From Artocarpus heterophyllus (Eukaryota; Streptophyta; Magnoliopsida; Rosales; Moraceae): a stretch of DNA of 64,000 nt. Both the position numbers and the translations under genes were made by a program. The notes below the pieces were generated by a model, which saw only the letters and a list, made by a program, of their open reading frames with translations, had not been told where the DNA came from and made no database searches. This document shows, in pieces, positions 1-11,856 of the stretch. The DNA lies in the NCBI GenBank assembly GCA_025403435.1, contig JAJQZP010000048.1, positions 517,011 through 581,010 on the forward strand, in the 5' to 3' direction. How positions within the stretch are numbered: position 1 is the stretch's first letter; the number at the start of each line of letters is the position of its first letter.

Positions 1-2018
1 ACATGGGTATCTCCTGGTTTACAATCCTGCATGCCAAATCTTTTAAGCACCTTTTCGATATAGCTCTTTTGTGATAACCCAAGTAAACCCCGAGAGCGAT
101 CCCGGTGTATCTTAATTCCTAATACAAAAGAGGCGTCACCAAGATCTTTCATTTCAAATTTCTTCGATAGAAATCTCTTGGTTTCGTGCAATAAGCCTAT
201 ATCATTGGTGGCAAGCAGTATGTCATCAACGTACAATACCAAGAAAATACACTTACTCCCACTGAACTTATGGTATATACAATCATCCACAGTGTTCATC
301 TCGAAACCGAATAAGACTATCACTTGATGAAATTTGTAATACCATTGACGAGAAGCTTGCTTAAGCCCATAGATAGATTTCTTTAATTTGCAAACCATCT
401 TCTTTGGGTCTCCCGACTCAAAGTTTTCTGGCTGCACCATATAGATCGTTTCATCAATGTCACCATTTAGAAATGTTGTCTTAACATCCATCTGATGTAG
501 CTCAAGATCAAAATGCGCTACAAGTGCCATAATTGTCCTAAAAGAGTCTTTCGTTGAAACTAGAGAGAAAGTCTCTTTATAATCAATGCCTTCCTTTTGA
601 GTAAAGCCCTTAGCAACAAGACGAGCCTTATATCTCTCTACATCACCCTTCGAATCCCTCTTGGTTTTAAATATCCATTTACAACCAATGGGCTTCGCAC
701 CTTCAGGTAATGGAACGAGATCCCAAACGTCATTGTCCTTCATAGACTTTATCTCATCCTTCATGGCATCCATCCACTTTTGAGAGTTAGAACTATGCAT
801 GGCTTGACGGACATTGATCGGATCATCATCCATCAATCCAACACTGTCCTCATGTTCTTGGAGAAATACTATGTAATCATCCGAAATAGCACTTCTCCTT
901 TCTCTAGTGGATCTCCTTAATGACACAAGTTCCTGAGGTTTTTGTTCTTGAGGTTGTTGAGTTTGTACCTGAAGGGGTTGAATGACTATGTCTGGTTGTT
1001 CTTGATATGCAATTTGATCAACGTCAGGGATAGAAGCCTGAACATTATCAAAAGCAATTGTAGGAATAGGAACCAATCCCTCTTGTACAAAAGGAACAGG
1101 ATCAAATTCATCCTCAAAGACAAAGTCTCTAACCTTATTTCTCCCCCCAAACTCAACATCCTCAAAGAATGTTGGAATTCCCGTCTCAAAAATAGCCTTA
1201 GTAGTGGGATCATAAAATTTGTAACCCCTTGACCGTTCAGAGTATCCAATAAAATAGCAGCTCACTGTCTTGGAGTCCAATTTCTTTTCATTAGGCCTAT
1301 AAGGCCTTGCTTCTGCTGGACAACCCCAAGTATGTAAATGCTTCAGACTAGGCCTTTTGCCAGTCCAAAGCTCATAAGGTGTTTTAGCTGCTGCTTTTGT
1401 TGGTACTCTGTTAAGAATGTAAGCTGCAGTCTTGAGTGCTTCACCCCAGAGGGATTCAGGTAAGGTGGAATGACAAATCATACTCCTCACCATGTCCTTA
1501 AGTGTCCGGTTTCGTCTCTCAGCTACACCATTCATGCTAGGTGAACCTCGCATGGTATATTGAGGGACTATCCCGCATTCCTCTAGGAATTTAGCAAAAG
1601 GTCCTGGACGTTGTTCACCTGATCCGTCATATCTGCCATAGTATTCACCACCACGATCAGATCTAACGGCCTTAATTGTTTTGTTGAGTTGAAGCTCAAC
1701 CTCAGCCTTATATGACTTGAACACGTCCAAAGTCTGTGACTTCTCATGTATGAGATATAGGTAGCCATACTGGGAGTAATCGTCTATGAACGATACAAAA
1801 TATTGTTGACCATTCCATGAAGCCACAGGAAATGGTCCACAAATGTCCGTATGTATCAATTCTAAGACATCCGTAGCTCTATTGGCACCCAATCTCCTTT
1901 TGTTTGTCTGTTTCCCTTTAATACAATCAATAGAGATATCAAAATTTGTAAAATCAAGGGAATTAAGAATTCCATCTGACACAAGCCTTTCTATCCTTTT
2001 TCTTGAAATATGTCCCAA
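1..2018 (-). pseudogene. Copia integrase-reverse transcriptase region, frame open but cut off from gag by a stop
   Basis: The frame continues from gag without a shift: the integrase segment ECGIVPQ (around 1563-1580) and the RT motif YVDDI (219-233) are both in the register of the gag stop codon. Visible landmarks in order are the rest of the GAG-pre-integrase domain with LGHIS, an integrase core segment SDRGGEYYG (about 1632-1660), a [19 protein letters not shown] segment (about 1495-1535), and the RT. The frame reaches the left edge open. In-frame separation from gag by TGA means a full polyprotein needs readthrough. This is coding material of a transposable element, not a host gene. Confidence 0.88.
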
Positions 2019-3284
2019 TCACTTATGCCATAATACAGCAGAATTCTCATTGGTTAATTTACGTTTTATGCCACGAGAATTAACATGCAAGGTTTCGTTA
2101 TAAGAAGCAACTGTATCAAGCAAATATAGGTTATCTTGAAATGATAAAGAACCGGTACCAACAACATTTGAATTTAAAGAAAGACTAAACTGACTATTTC
2201 CAAATGAACAACAGTATCCAAATTTGTCCAAAGCAGAAATAGAAATTAAATTCCGCCTAAACGACGGTACAACAAAAGTGTCTTTCAAATCCAAATAATA
2301 ACCAGTACTTAATAGTAACCTAAAATGCCCTATAGCTTCAACTTCTACCGATTTGCCATCTCCCACATAGATGAATCTTTCAGCATCAATTGGCTTTCGG
2401 TAGCTCAGGCAACCCTGCATAGACACACTTATATGAGTAGTGGCACCTGAATCAATCCACCAAGTGTGTCTTGGCACTGAAGTTAAATTAACCTCAGAAC
2501 AAACCAAATTGAGAAGCATACCTTTCTTTGCACGCCAAGCATGATACTTGGTGCAGACCTTCTTCATGTGTCCAGGTTTACCACAAAAGAAACAAGCAAC
2601 ATTTCCATCATTTTTATCCTTATCTTGTTTCTTCTGTGCTGGACCTTTAGCAGCTTCATTGCTTTTCTTTCTTTTCTCCTTTTTGTCCTTAGAGGTGCTA
2701 GCCAAGTGAGCACTTTCAGTCTTCTCTTGCTTCAGTCTTTCTTCCTCTTGCACACAATAAGAAATTAACTCATTAAGAGTCCATTTCTCTTTCTGGCAGT
2801 TGTAACTGATCTTGAATTGGCTGAATTGTGCAGGAAGAGAAATCAAGACAAGATGCACTAGAAGATCCTCAGAAATTTCCAGATCTAGTGTCTTTAATCT
2901 TGAAGCTAGATGAGACATTTCTATAATGTACTCCCTTATGTTTCCTTTTGCTTTGTACCTCATTGAAATCAAGCTCGCCAAAAGCGTGCTTGTTTCAGCC
3001 TTATCATTCTTTGCAAAGCATTTCTCTATAGTCTCAAGGAAACCCTTGGCAGTAGTGACCTCATCAGGTACAGTGCCCCTGAAGACTTCTGGAATGCCTT
3101 TCTTAATGATCATTAGACTCATTCTGTTAAAACGATCCCATCTTTCAAGTTCCCTTTTATCCTCAGTGGAACTAGAATCTGTAACAGTGGGACGTTCAAC
3201 CCTTATGGCCAAGTCCAGATCAAGGCAACCGAGAACGATCAATACATTCTCCTTCCATTCCTTGAAGTTAGTCCCATTCAGCAT
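2019..3284 (-). CDS. Copia gag-protease part of polyprotein, ends at premature TGA
   Basis: This 421-codon frame begins with the LNGTNFKEW-type start of a copia gag (UBN2-like) domain. It has a lysine-rich linker, then a CCHC zinc knuckle at residues 231-244 (C231, C234, H239, C244). The aspartic protease motif WIDSGATTH has its DSGA at 278-281, and the frame enters the GAG-pre-integrase domain. It stops after LWHK, where relatives continue HKRLGH. The stop is TGA in place of CGA, a single C-to-T change on the coding strand. The same frame reopens directly and runs on into integrase and RT. The true start is probably a little upstream, because similar in-frame sequence continues beyond the first Met (toward 3340), possibly behind a splice acceptor. 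Expected roles are capsid formation and polyprotein cleavage. Confidence 0.9.
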   Translation of the reverse strand: MLNGTNFKEWKENVLIVLGCLDLDLAIRVERPTVTDSSSTEDKRELERWDRFNRMSLMIIKKGIPEVFRGTVPDEVTTAKGFLETIEKCFAKNDKAETSTLLASLISMRYKAKGNIREYIIEMSHLASRLKTLDLEISEDLLVHLVLISLPAQFSQFKISYNCQKEKWTLNELISYCVQEEERLKQEKTESAHLASTSKDKKEKRKKSNEAAKGPAQKKQDKDKNDGNVACFFCGKPGHMKKVCTKYHAWRAKKGMLLNLVCSEVNLTSVPRHTWWIDSGATTHISVSMQGCLSYRKPIDAERFIYVGDGKSVEVEAIGHFRLLLSTGYYLDLKDTFVVPSFRRNLISISALDKFGYCCSFGNSQFSLSLNSNVVGTGSLSFQDNLYLLDTVASYNETLHVNSRGIKRKLTNENSAVLWHK

Positions 3285-4720
3285 AGGAATGGAATTAACA
3301 TTAGCAGATATTGATAAAGATGATGCAGTAGCTGAACAAAGAACAAAATCACATATTCACATAAGAATTCACATAAAACAACAAATAAAATTCAAACAAT
3401 GACATATCCCATCACAAGAAACCTGTAACAACATTAATATTTAGTCTTTGGACAGAAATATTAACTTGTAAGTGGTGTTCTTGCAGTGATCAAATATTAA
3501 CAATAAATTATGTCAAATAATAAGCTAATCTTTGGATCCACTTATTATTCACATACCAAAAATAACCATATAATTGTTACATATTTATCACCACAGGTAT
3601 GAATTTAATTCTGCCAAATATTAAACTTCCTTTGGGCCGATTAATATTCGCATGAATTAAATTCACACAACCTTCTTAATATCACAAATTAATTAATATC
3701 CACAAAAGAGGCTACTTTGGCAGCTTATTGATTCAATTAATTAATTTGACAATATTAATTATCTAAAAACATAATTTGAATTTTAAAGTTGCATCCAAAA
3801 TTGACCCCAAAAATTTAAAAAAAAAAGTCAACGGTCAAAGTCAACATTGACCGTTGACCGGTGAGGATCAAAGGCTGGGTTGGGTTGTGGACCGGGTCAG
3901 GTTTACCCAACCCGGATCCACATTCAGCCCCCCCCGGTTCTCTACCTCCTTTTTTTTTTTTTTTTTAAATCCGGGTCACCCAGGGGTTGAGGCCCTGGGT
4001 GTCCAACTGGTCACGGGCCTATTTGGCCCGTGCAACCAGTAAAGTTCTGGGCCGAAGCCCAGAACTGTCTTCACTCCCAGGGGTCGCGACCCCCCCTGGG
4101 TATCGACGCCAGGCGGTTGGCAGAAGTTGCTTCGTCTCGCCGGAGTGCTGCTAGCCGGCGCGGCCTGATGTTCGCGCTCTGAAGACCCCGGCGCCGGCGG
4201 CGGAACAGAGGGCAGCCGGCGAAACCCAAAAACAACAGCCATCGTTTTTTTTTTTTTTTTATAAACAAAGAACGCCGGCCGAACAGCGGCTTTAGGCTGC
4301 CGTTTCCACTCCTCCGTCGCGGCCAGAGGCCGCGTTTCTTCCTTTCCGGCGCCGCCCGAGGGTCGCGGCTCATTTTCCTTCCCGGCGGCAGTGAGATTGC
4401 CGCCGGTATACCAAAGGGTTACTAAACCCACACATAAACAATTCCACCGAATATGCAACACTGATTTCATCGATTTTTTTTTTTTTTTTTTGTTAAACAA
4501 TTAACGCAGCCTTTTACTCGAAATAGGAGTGAATTCAAATAATAAACAGGAACCTTTCAATGCATAAACGGCAGTCTCAATGCACATCAATACATACAGT
4601 AATATGAATCCATAATAAACAAACAAAAACTTATTAATGAATCCACAAACATACGTATAAAATAAACCTTATTCAACCGAAACTTTTGAGGAAAAATTTC
4701 TCAATAATTCAACATGAAAC
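3285..4720 (-). other. Copia leader (5' untranslated region) with GC-rich core and poly-A tracts
   Basis: This lies between the primer-binding site and gag. The gag-proximal part (3400-3850) is AT-rich. The central part (about 3880-4420) is strongly GC-rich, with CCGGCG-type runs, and three long A tracts in element sense (about 3950-3966, 4246-4260, 4474-4491). An open frame of 174 codons (3976-4500, minus) lies in the core. It resembles no family I know, and its lysine and proline runs come straight from the A and C tracts, so I do not call it a gene. A candidate splice acceptor (TTTGTTCAG) sits just before the gag start. Confidence 0.7.
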
Positions 4721-4733
4721 GGCTCTGATGCCA
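4721..4733 (-). other. Retrotransposon primer-binding site (initiator Met-tRNA type)
   Basis: On the minus strand this reads TGGCATCAGAGCC, one base from the TGGTATCAGAGC complement of the plant initiator methionine tRNA 3' end that primes most copia elements. It lies two bases inside the LTR. Confidence 0.85.
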
Positions 4734-4735
4734 CT

Positions 4736-5217
4736 TGTTAGACCAGATTGAACCAAAATTTCTATAGGATCGTTCATGTCAAACTATTGAGAAGAATCAT
4801 ACCAAATTGCGGAAGCGTACCTGAATTCATGATCTTGAATTGATATGGGTTATTGCCTTCGAATTCAATACGTATTCCTTGAATTTTTTTCTGAAGATGG
4901 GATTTCAGAGAAGTAGGAATATCTGAAAATTTTCTGAATGAATGATACGTATGAATTGGGGACCATAACCAAAATATATAACTTTTGTTATTTTAGTGTA
5001 TTTTCAGTTTCGCCCATCATAAAATCTAGAAATTACAAATTAGTATCTACACATATAATATTAACAAATATAACCCATACATTATTTTTAATACCCAATA
5101 AAGCCTTTTAACTTTATCTTAATTATATCACTTTAATTTAGGCTTTACTTTAAGATAGCATTATATAACACATTTAATTACATATGTGTGCCCACATGAA
5201 AAATTATTTTTCTAACA
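4736..5217 (-). repeat. 5' LTR of the copia element
   Basis: The 482-bp segment is bounded by perfect inverted TGTTAGA (4736-4742) and TCTAACA (5211-5217). It begins two bases beyond the tRNA primer-binding site, as expected for an LTR. A TATATA-type box on the minus strand near 4974-4982 is a candidate promoter for the element. The partner LTR is outside the window. Confidence 0.88.
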
Positions 5218-5222
5218 TTGAA

Positions 5223-6490
5223 TATATAGTATAAAATAAATTTTTTTTATGGGTTTCATCGTTTTTTATTCGTTTTTACGTATGTATGTATTCTCAAATA
5301 CGGATAAGACAGTCGAGAAATTTTTAGACTTCAGTCTTTGATCAAAGCATGCAGGCCTTTCTGATCATATATAAGACTCAAATCAATATTCAATTTAATA
5401 TACATATCTTATCTCAGAATATATAGTGCTGGACGTGACACGCGTGATCAAGTTTTTATGCTTAAACTTGCAGCACTTGGTTCCCGGAATCTCTAGCGTC
5501 ATGCGCAAGTAAATTACCAATGAAATGGCTAGCGAATTATGTTTAGCTTTCTCATTTCAACATGTTTGTTAATGCCCAGTTCAATAAAAAGAATTGCTAA
5601 CAAAATAAAGTACAAAATAATGCTGTAAAATATAAAAAACACAAAGTGCAAAAATATGGGTGATGCAGTGAACATTGTATATATATACATATATGAACGA
5701 GATTTTAATTATTATGTTGTTTGTAATCATTGACGATTACCAGCGAAATCATAAAAATAGGTGTATAACTTAACTGAAATTGATGATGTGATATTTGTAC
5801 GTACACCTTACCTATTTAATAGTTACAATTCTCAGGTCCATATCACACGGCCAAATTAACAACAATACCCTTCAATGTGTAAATTATATTGGAGTCTTTT
5901 AAAGCCACATATATTTGGGTACGTATGCACATCATGATGTACTATATGACATTGACTTTTAAATAAGCAAAAATTTTATTGGGAAAGACCTAAAAATACA
6001 AACATAAAAATTCTATAAATTATAAAGAAAGACACCCTAACAAATGGAAAAAATAAGAGAAAGCATACCAATTATCATACGGGGGAAGGATCAAATTCTA
6101 GAGTTTGCAATAAATATATCAATAATAGTAATTTGGATCATGTTCATGTCAATTGACCTAAATTATTTTATTATTAGTGAATTGCGAGTACAAATTAAGT
6201 TTTAATTGTGTTATTATGTTGAACCTAAATTGTCACTCTTGAATATATATATATATATGTATATATATATACACTTTTTTTAGTGGCTACGTCTCCAATG
6301 GTTACATATTAAAAAAATGTATGGTTTAACAACAATTAATAATATGGCGTGATAAGAACTCAACCTCATTAATTATCATAAATTTTTTTAGTCAACTGTC
6401 TATTTCATTACAACCATCAACCAACAATAAAAATAGATCCTATGGCCAAGATATTTCTGGGCTATAGTGGACACTAGTCATTAACCATCC
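5223..6490. other. AT-rich spacer, no gene seen
   Basis: Apart from a short TA microsatellite at 6242-6272 I see no coding frame, transposon end or RNA gene here. Confidence 0.6.
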
Positions 6491-7384
6491 TTAATTTTAG
6501 GATTAATTACAAAAATTTCCCCTGATAGCTTTTATAACACTTTGACCTCTAAACTTCAAAATGCAACATTCATTCCCCTTAAAGTATGAACTATTAACAA
6601 AAATAGCCCTTCTGTTAGAATTTTAACAAAAATTTGACAAATGATTATAAAATGAAGGCCATTTTAGTTATTTTGGTTATAAAATAACAAAAAAAAAGAT
6701 AAAACTATAACAACAACATGACTTTATTGATGATTAAAAACCAAAAAAAAAACAATTAAAAGCATACAACTATTTAGATCCATCTTTTTTTTATATACCT
6801 AAATTTTCTTTAAAATTTTATTAACTTTTTTTCACACCCAAAAAGTATTTTAAAATTTTAAAAGATATAAGTAACGATATAAACTTCAAAAATATAAAAG
6901 AAATTTTATTAATACTATCAGAATTATTTTTCTCTTTGAAAATTTTGTGTGATATTTTTTATTATGTTGAATATATTTGTGTTATATTCTTTTTCATTTC
7001 ACTAATATATATAACTTTTAAAATTTCAAAATATTTTTTGGGTGTGAAAAAAAGTTAATAAAATTTTAAACAAAAATTAAGTATATCAAAAAAAGAAGAT
7101 TCCGGATAGTAGTATGTTCTTAATTAATTTTTTTTTATTTTTAATCATCAATAAAGTCTTATTTTTATTATAGTTTTAATTTTTTTGTTATTTTTATAAC
7201 TAGATTATTAAAATATCCTTAATTTTAAAATTATTTGTCAATTTGCCATAAAAATTTTAATAAAAGGACCATTTTGTTAACAATTCATACTTCAATGGAA
7301 CGGATGTTATATTTTAAAATTTAAAGGATAGTATTACAAAGGCTATAATTTAGAAAGAATTTTTATAACTAATCCTTAATTTTA
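6491..7384. mobile_element. Foldback MITE, Mutator-like, with 9-bp target duplication
   Basis: Almost the whole element is one imperfect inverted repeat of two arms of about 430 bp meeting near 6935. The left end (6500) reads GGATTAATTACAAAAATTT and the right end (7375) is its imperfect complement ending ACTAATCC. The element of 876 bp is flanked on both sides by TTAATTTTA (6491-6499 and 7376-7384), a perfect 9-bp direct repeat, the size made by Mutator-family transposases. It has no coding capacity, so it would be mobilised in trans. Its RNA would fold into a long hairpin. Confidence 0.85.
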
Positions 7385-7660
7385 TCAATTTTTTTCCAAA
7401 AAAGAAAAATCAAACTCGTAATTTTTTCAGCGCACGCGCGCAGGATTTTCATTTACTATATTTTTTTATTTTGCTATAAAAGACTGTACATTCTATTCAA
7501 TTGAACGTGTGCTTAACCGATGAACTTCGATGAGAGGCGCCCATTTGCACATGGGATTGAGCCTCCACCTCCACGGTTAACAATCACGTGGAAGCCAAGA
7601 GAAGTTTAGTTGCATGTGCATTTAAGCTAACTAACACCGCCCACTGCACGCCATCCGCAA

Positions 7661-7767
7661 TATACATACATATATACATACATATATATGCATACATGTA
7701 TACATACATATATACACATACATATATACATACATATATATATATATATATGCATACATATATATAC
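7661..7767. repeat. TATACA/TA microsatellite
   Basis: Interrupted TATACATA and TA repeats. The 60-codon frame over it (tyrosine, isoleucine and histidine rich) is an artefact of the repeat. Confidence 0.9.
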
Positions 7768-8148
7768 TAGTTAGGAAGCACATGTGTGGTCCACTTGTTT
7801 TTTTTTTTCCTGTTATTTCGGAATTTCACAAGAAAAAAATACTTATGTAAGGTCACTTTTGTTAAAAATTATTTTAACAAGTACATCATATGAGGGTAAA
7901 AAAGACCTCAACGAAAAACTCATAGAGAAAATTACTATGAGGTATACATGTAACAAATATTGATTGAAAGGGTAAGATGAAAAGAATATGGTTTAAGTAC
8001 AACAAATTCGGGAAAAAAAAAATTACTTCAACATAGAAAAAATAGAGAAATGGCATCTACTAAAAACTACCTAAAAGAGTTGAGTAGATTAATATTTAAA
8101 TAAGGACTTGTTTGAGAAAATTCATTTTAATAAAGCAATTTATAAAAG
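7768..8148. other. AT-rich spacer, nothing recognised
   Basis: No coding frame, repeat end or RNA gene seen. Confidence 0.5.
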
Positions 8149-8628
8149 GATAAGTACTATTTTTGCTCCTTGAAATTTAGTAACTTTGTCATCTTGTCTC
8201 ATGAACTTTAGTAACCTTGTTTTCTTGCCCCTAAACTTTAAAAACTGGCACGCACACCCTAAGAACTTTAAAACATTAGCAAAAATATTCCTTGAACTTC
8301 CAAACATTAACAAAAATGCCCCTTGTTATTACATTCCATCTGTAAAATTTTATTTTTGCCCTCTGAACTTTAATAATTACGTCATCTTCCTGCTTGAACT
8401 TAAAAATTTGGTATGTTTACAACCACCCCTAGCCCCCGAACTTTTTTTCCTCTTTTTTAGTCAACAATTTTTCACACAAGCCAAATATGACACTCGAGAA
8501 TTTTTTGTGCATTACATATTAATAATTAAGGATTTATGTTAAATAATTTAAGTAAAAATTTTTGAGCTAAATTTTATGCTCAAAAAATTTGTTCAGAATT
8601 TAAGGAGCGATTTTAGCATTATGAGGAT
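8149..8628. mobile_element. Diverged inverted-repeat MITE
   Basis: The left part (GGATAAGTACTATTTTTGC then CTCCTTGAAATTTAG) is echoed inverted at the right end (AAGGAGCGATTTTAGCATTAT). The interior repeats phrases such as CCTTGAACTTTA. This resembles the 6.5-kb foldback element in style, but no target duplication could be matched. The 118-codon frame inside it has no family resemblance. Confidence 0.45.
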
Positions 8629-8815
8629 TATTGTTTTAATCTAATTTTTATTGTAAATTCCATAAGAGTAAACATGGGATTTTTAAGATTAAAAATCATG
8701 TCATAATCTTAAGTAAGGCATAAATAAAATGAAGTTAAGAGTTAGTCAATGAGCAAGGAAAATAAGTTGGCAAGTTTAATTGTTGCATAATATATTGCAA
8801 CAAATTTTAAAACGA

Positions 8816-9120
8816 AAATGCTATATAAGGAAAATACTGTATAGAAATAGAGAAATTATGCAAGATAAAAATTTAATAGTGTAAAATTATGTAGTATGAT
8901 ACTAATGCAGTGTAATGATTACATTGATAAAATAATGCAGTATGAAAATTATACTGCAAAAGTAAATACAGCATGAGAATTGGATTGTATAAAGTTAAGT
9001 AGTACATAAATTATATTATATAAAAGATATGGAGAAATATGGAATGCTGTGTAAGCTTATAACAGTATAAGAAATATACCGGCAGTATAAAAAAATACCA
9101 TCGGTTTAAATTTAGACTAT
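8816..9120. repeat. Degenerate short-period repeats (GCAGTATGAAAATTATACTG type)
   Basis: Variants of AATGCAGTATGAAAATTATACTG recur several times, some as short palindromes. The copies are too diverged to give a clean period. Confidence 0.35.
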
Positions 9121-11694
9121 TTAAAAAGAATATAGGGCCCGCTTGATGACACCCAAAAGGTGGAAAAAATTCCACCTCTCCCCCCTAAGATGGCCGGTTA
9201 TGATAGGTGGTGGAGCCAAGTTTTTAAATTTCAAATTTTGCACAAAATTAAGCAATTTTGCAAACTACGACCTAAGTGATAAAGATGACTAAGTGTTGTC
9301 ATCTTTTGGATAGGCCATAAAGGAAAAACAAGGACACCCAAATGATAGAGATATGGCCATATCTCTCCATGTTGGAAACCGATTTTGGCCTTGTGTTGGA
9401 TATAATTTTTTATTTGACTTTAATCCTTAAGTGATGCTTTATGTGGATAAAGACCTTGTTGGAATAAAAAAAAATGATTCTTTCTTCATCTCTTTCTCCA
9501 TGTAAGCTTAGAAAAAATCCATGAAACTCTGTAGCATGAACCGGCCCCTACCCATTATTCTCGCAAGTATTTTTCAAGAATACTAATTCAAATATACCTT
9601 AGAAGCAAGATCTTGTGTTGGAGATCAAGACTAGTCATTTTTCAAAGGTAAGAATCCCAATGTTTTCTTATGGATTCACGTGGTTTTTCTTAACTTTTGA
9701 TGGGTTTTAATGGGGGCATTTGCCATGGTTTATGTCAAAGGAAGTTAACCAAATTTAAGCACGTAAGTGGGGGACTAGAAGGCTTGAAAGATCTTGTGGT
9801 AAAGTCCTAATCCCAGCCTTAGAAATTTGTAGCTTTTCTATGAGTTTTGTTAATATTTGTCCTAAGCATGGACTATAGTATATACTAAGGACATTATGGC
9901 CTGAATATTTAGTGTCTTAAAGTGTGATGGTGATGATGGATAATTAAAAGACTAGGGTTTAATGTTAAATGCTAAGATATAATAAACTTTACCAAAATAC
10001 AAAGTTTAAGCATAAAGTTAAGTATTTTAAGTGTTTGATAAAAGGATTTTGAGTATGGCATATAATAAAGACACTGTGGCACGTTTTTTTTATGCATTAA
10101 GTGCTTGATGATAAGTTTAGGAGAGTTTAAATGAAATTAAACTTTAGAAAAAGCAAACAAAGAATTATTTTGGTGCAAAAAGTATTTAAAGGGGATTTTT
10201 GAAAGATTTTAGTGTTTGAGGCCTTTAGAGGCGGAATTTTTGTCTAAAATCACCACAAAATTTATTAGAAACATCAAGCCGGATAACTTTTGTAAAGAAA
10301 TTCTGATCGAAACAAACCAAAAAACAATGGTTTTGGTTCTGTCCGTCCCAAAGCAATACGAAGATGGATGATTTTGAAAAAAGTGAAAACATGAAAGTTG
10401 TAAAGCTTGTTAAAACTGTCAAAAATTATAGACGGTTCGCAAAAATTCCGCATGGTTTGTGAATTTGAATTTTACGAGGTTTTAATCATGAAATTTTGAA
10501 ACAAGTAAAACCTTTTGAAATAAAAATATTTTGATTAAGGATCTTCTTAAAGTTTTTTTATCCTTGTTAAAAAATGGACGTTTTGATATAAGACAGTTAT
10601 TTTTGTTCCCGGGGGCAAAAATATCAAGCTTTATGTTTCGAGTCAAAATCGTACAGCCTTGAAAAGCTAGAATTTTCATTATGTAAAAATGGTTGCTTGT
10701 ACAGTTATGGGCTAAAATTAAATTTATATCTGAAAGCCTAAAAGGAATTTAGGATTTTTCTAAAAAAAGTACACTAAAGATGAAATCATCAGGATTTTTG
10801 TATTACAGTCTAAAATTGTAAAATTTTAATAAAATGACTTTTTTCATGGAAAGAAAAACATTTTTTTATTTTTCACAACATTATGATTTCAAGGAAATTA
10901 AAGTTAGTTTTAAAACAGGTTTAGAAAGTTTTTAAGACCCATTAAGAACAAAAGAGTCATATTTCGTAAAACGGCCAAAACAAACCTCGAAGCGCCCGAT
11001 TTAGGAAAACTTCCCTCAGCAAGAATTTTTATGTAACCCATAAGTAACAAAACGATGAAGTAAAATGAGGAGTATAGTCAAGTAGTCTTTAAATTACGTG
11101 ACTTATGAAAAACCCGTCAAGGGTAAAATTGTCATTTTTGAGAAAATCGCTAAAACGGACCCAAGCCTTCTGAGTTAGTGAAACACTTATAAATCAGAAA
11201 TGATTCATATCACATTAAGCAAAGAAACCGTCAAGTGAGATGGGAAATTTGACTAAGAAACGAGCATGTTAGGAAACAAAAGAGATGGATCGATAAGAAA
11301 TGAAATTAAGTAAAAGAAACGAAAAGTTAACGTATAAGTTATATTATCAATCAAGTACGTCGGTAATAAAAAAAGTTAGCTAATAATCAAGTGTCATTTG
11401 GATAAGACACAAAGTTGATTAATAGAAGGGAATGGATAGAGTTGGAATGCTAGAGCGTTATCTAGGTAAGTTTCAAACATCACTTATAGCATGAAGAAGA
11501 TGAATTTCAAATCCTTTGAATATGTTTTATGTTTGCATTTGATATGCATAAAATTTTAAAAGATCAATTCAAGGCTTGCAATATATTTACAATTATTATG
11601 TTTAAAGTATACTTGCATTTGTTATGCATAATTTTTTGAAAGTTCAAGTTATGATTTGCATAATGTTTGTAATTGCTATGTTTAATGATTGATA

Positions 11695-11856
11695 GGATGT
11701 TTGGAAGGGTGATGAGAACCGTTGGTTAGAATCACTTTTACTGTAGCATGTGAGAGCTTTACACTGTAGTGATTTTTTTTGTTACTGTAGCATGTGAGAG
11801 TTTTACACTATTTATAACTGACAAAGTGGTGGGAACCGTGATTCCAAACACCCTCT
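11695..11856 (+). mobile_element. TA-flanked MITE, copy A
   Basis: 162 bp flanked by TA (11693-11694 and 11857-11858). Ends are GGATGTTTGG and CCAAACACCC. The core holds ACTGTAGCATGTGAGAGCTT followed by TACACTGTAG, and then a second direct copy of the same phrase, as in the other copies in this window. Confidence 0.8.

Larger units (their letters stand above)
1..5217 (-). mobile_element. Ty1/copia LTR retrotransposon, 5' part (3' end outside window)
   Basis: Read on the minus strand the order is LTR (4736-5217), primer-binding site (4721-4733), a leader of about 1.4 kb, gag with zinc knuckle, protease DSGA motif, integrase, then reverse transcriptase with YVDDI (219-233). Integrase before RT is the copia order. 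The pol frame keeps the same phase from gag to the RT motif and to the left edge; the only in-frame stop I found is the TGA at 2019-2021. RNase H and the 3' LTR lie beyond position 1, so LTR-LTR divergence and the target-site duplication cannot be read here. The 5-bp sequence next to the LTR is TTGAA (5218-5222). The element looks fairly young because almost the whole coding frame is open. Confidence 0.95.

Noticed and set aside
1583..1768. 61-codon minus frame in the integrase region
   Set aside because: Out of register with the pol frame, which is set by the YVDDI and ECGIVPQ segments.
3976..4500. 174-codon frame in the copia leader as a separate gene
   Set aside because: Sits in the element leader with lysine runs from A tracts; kept only as a finding because no homology is visible.
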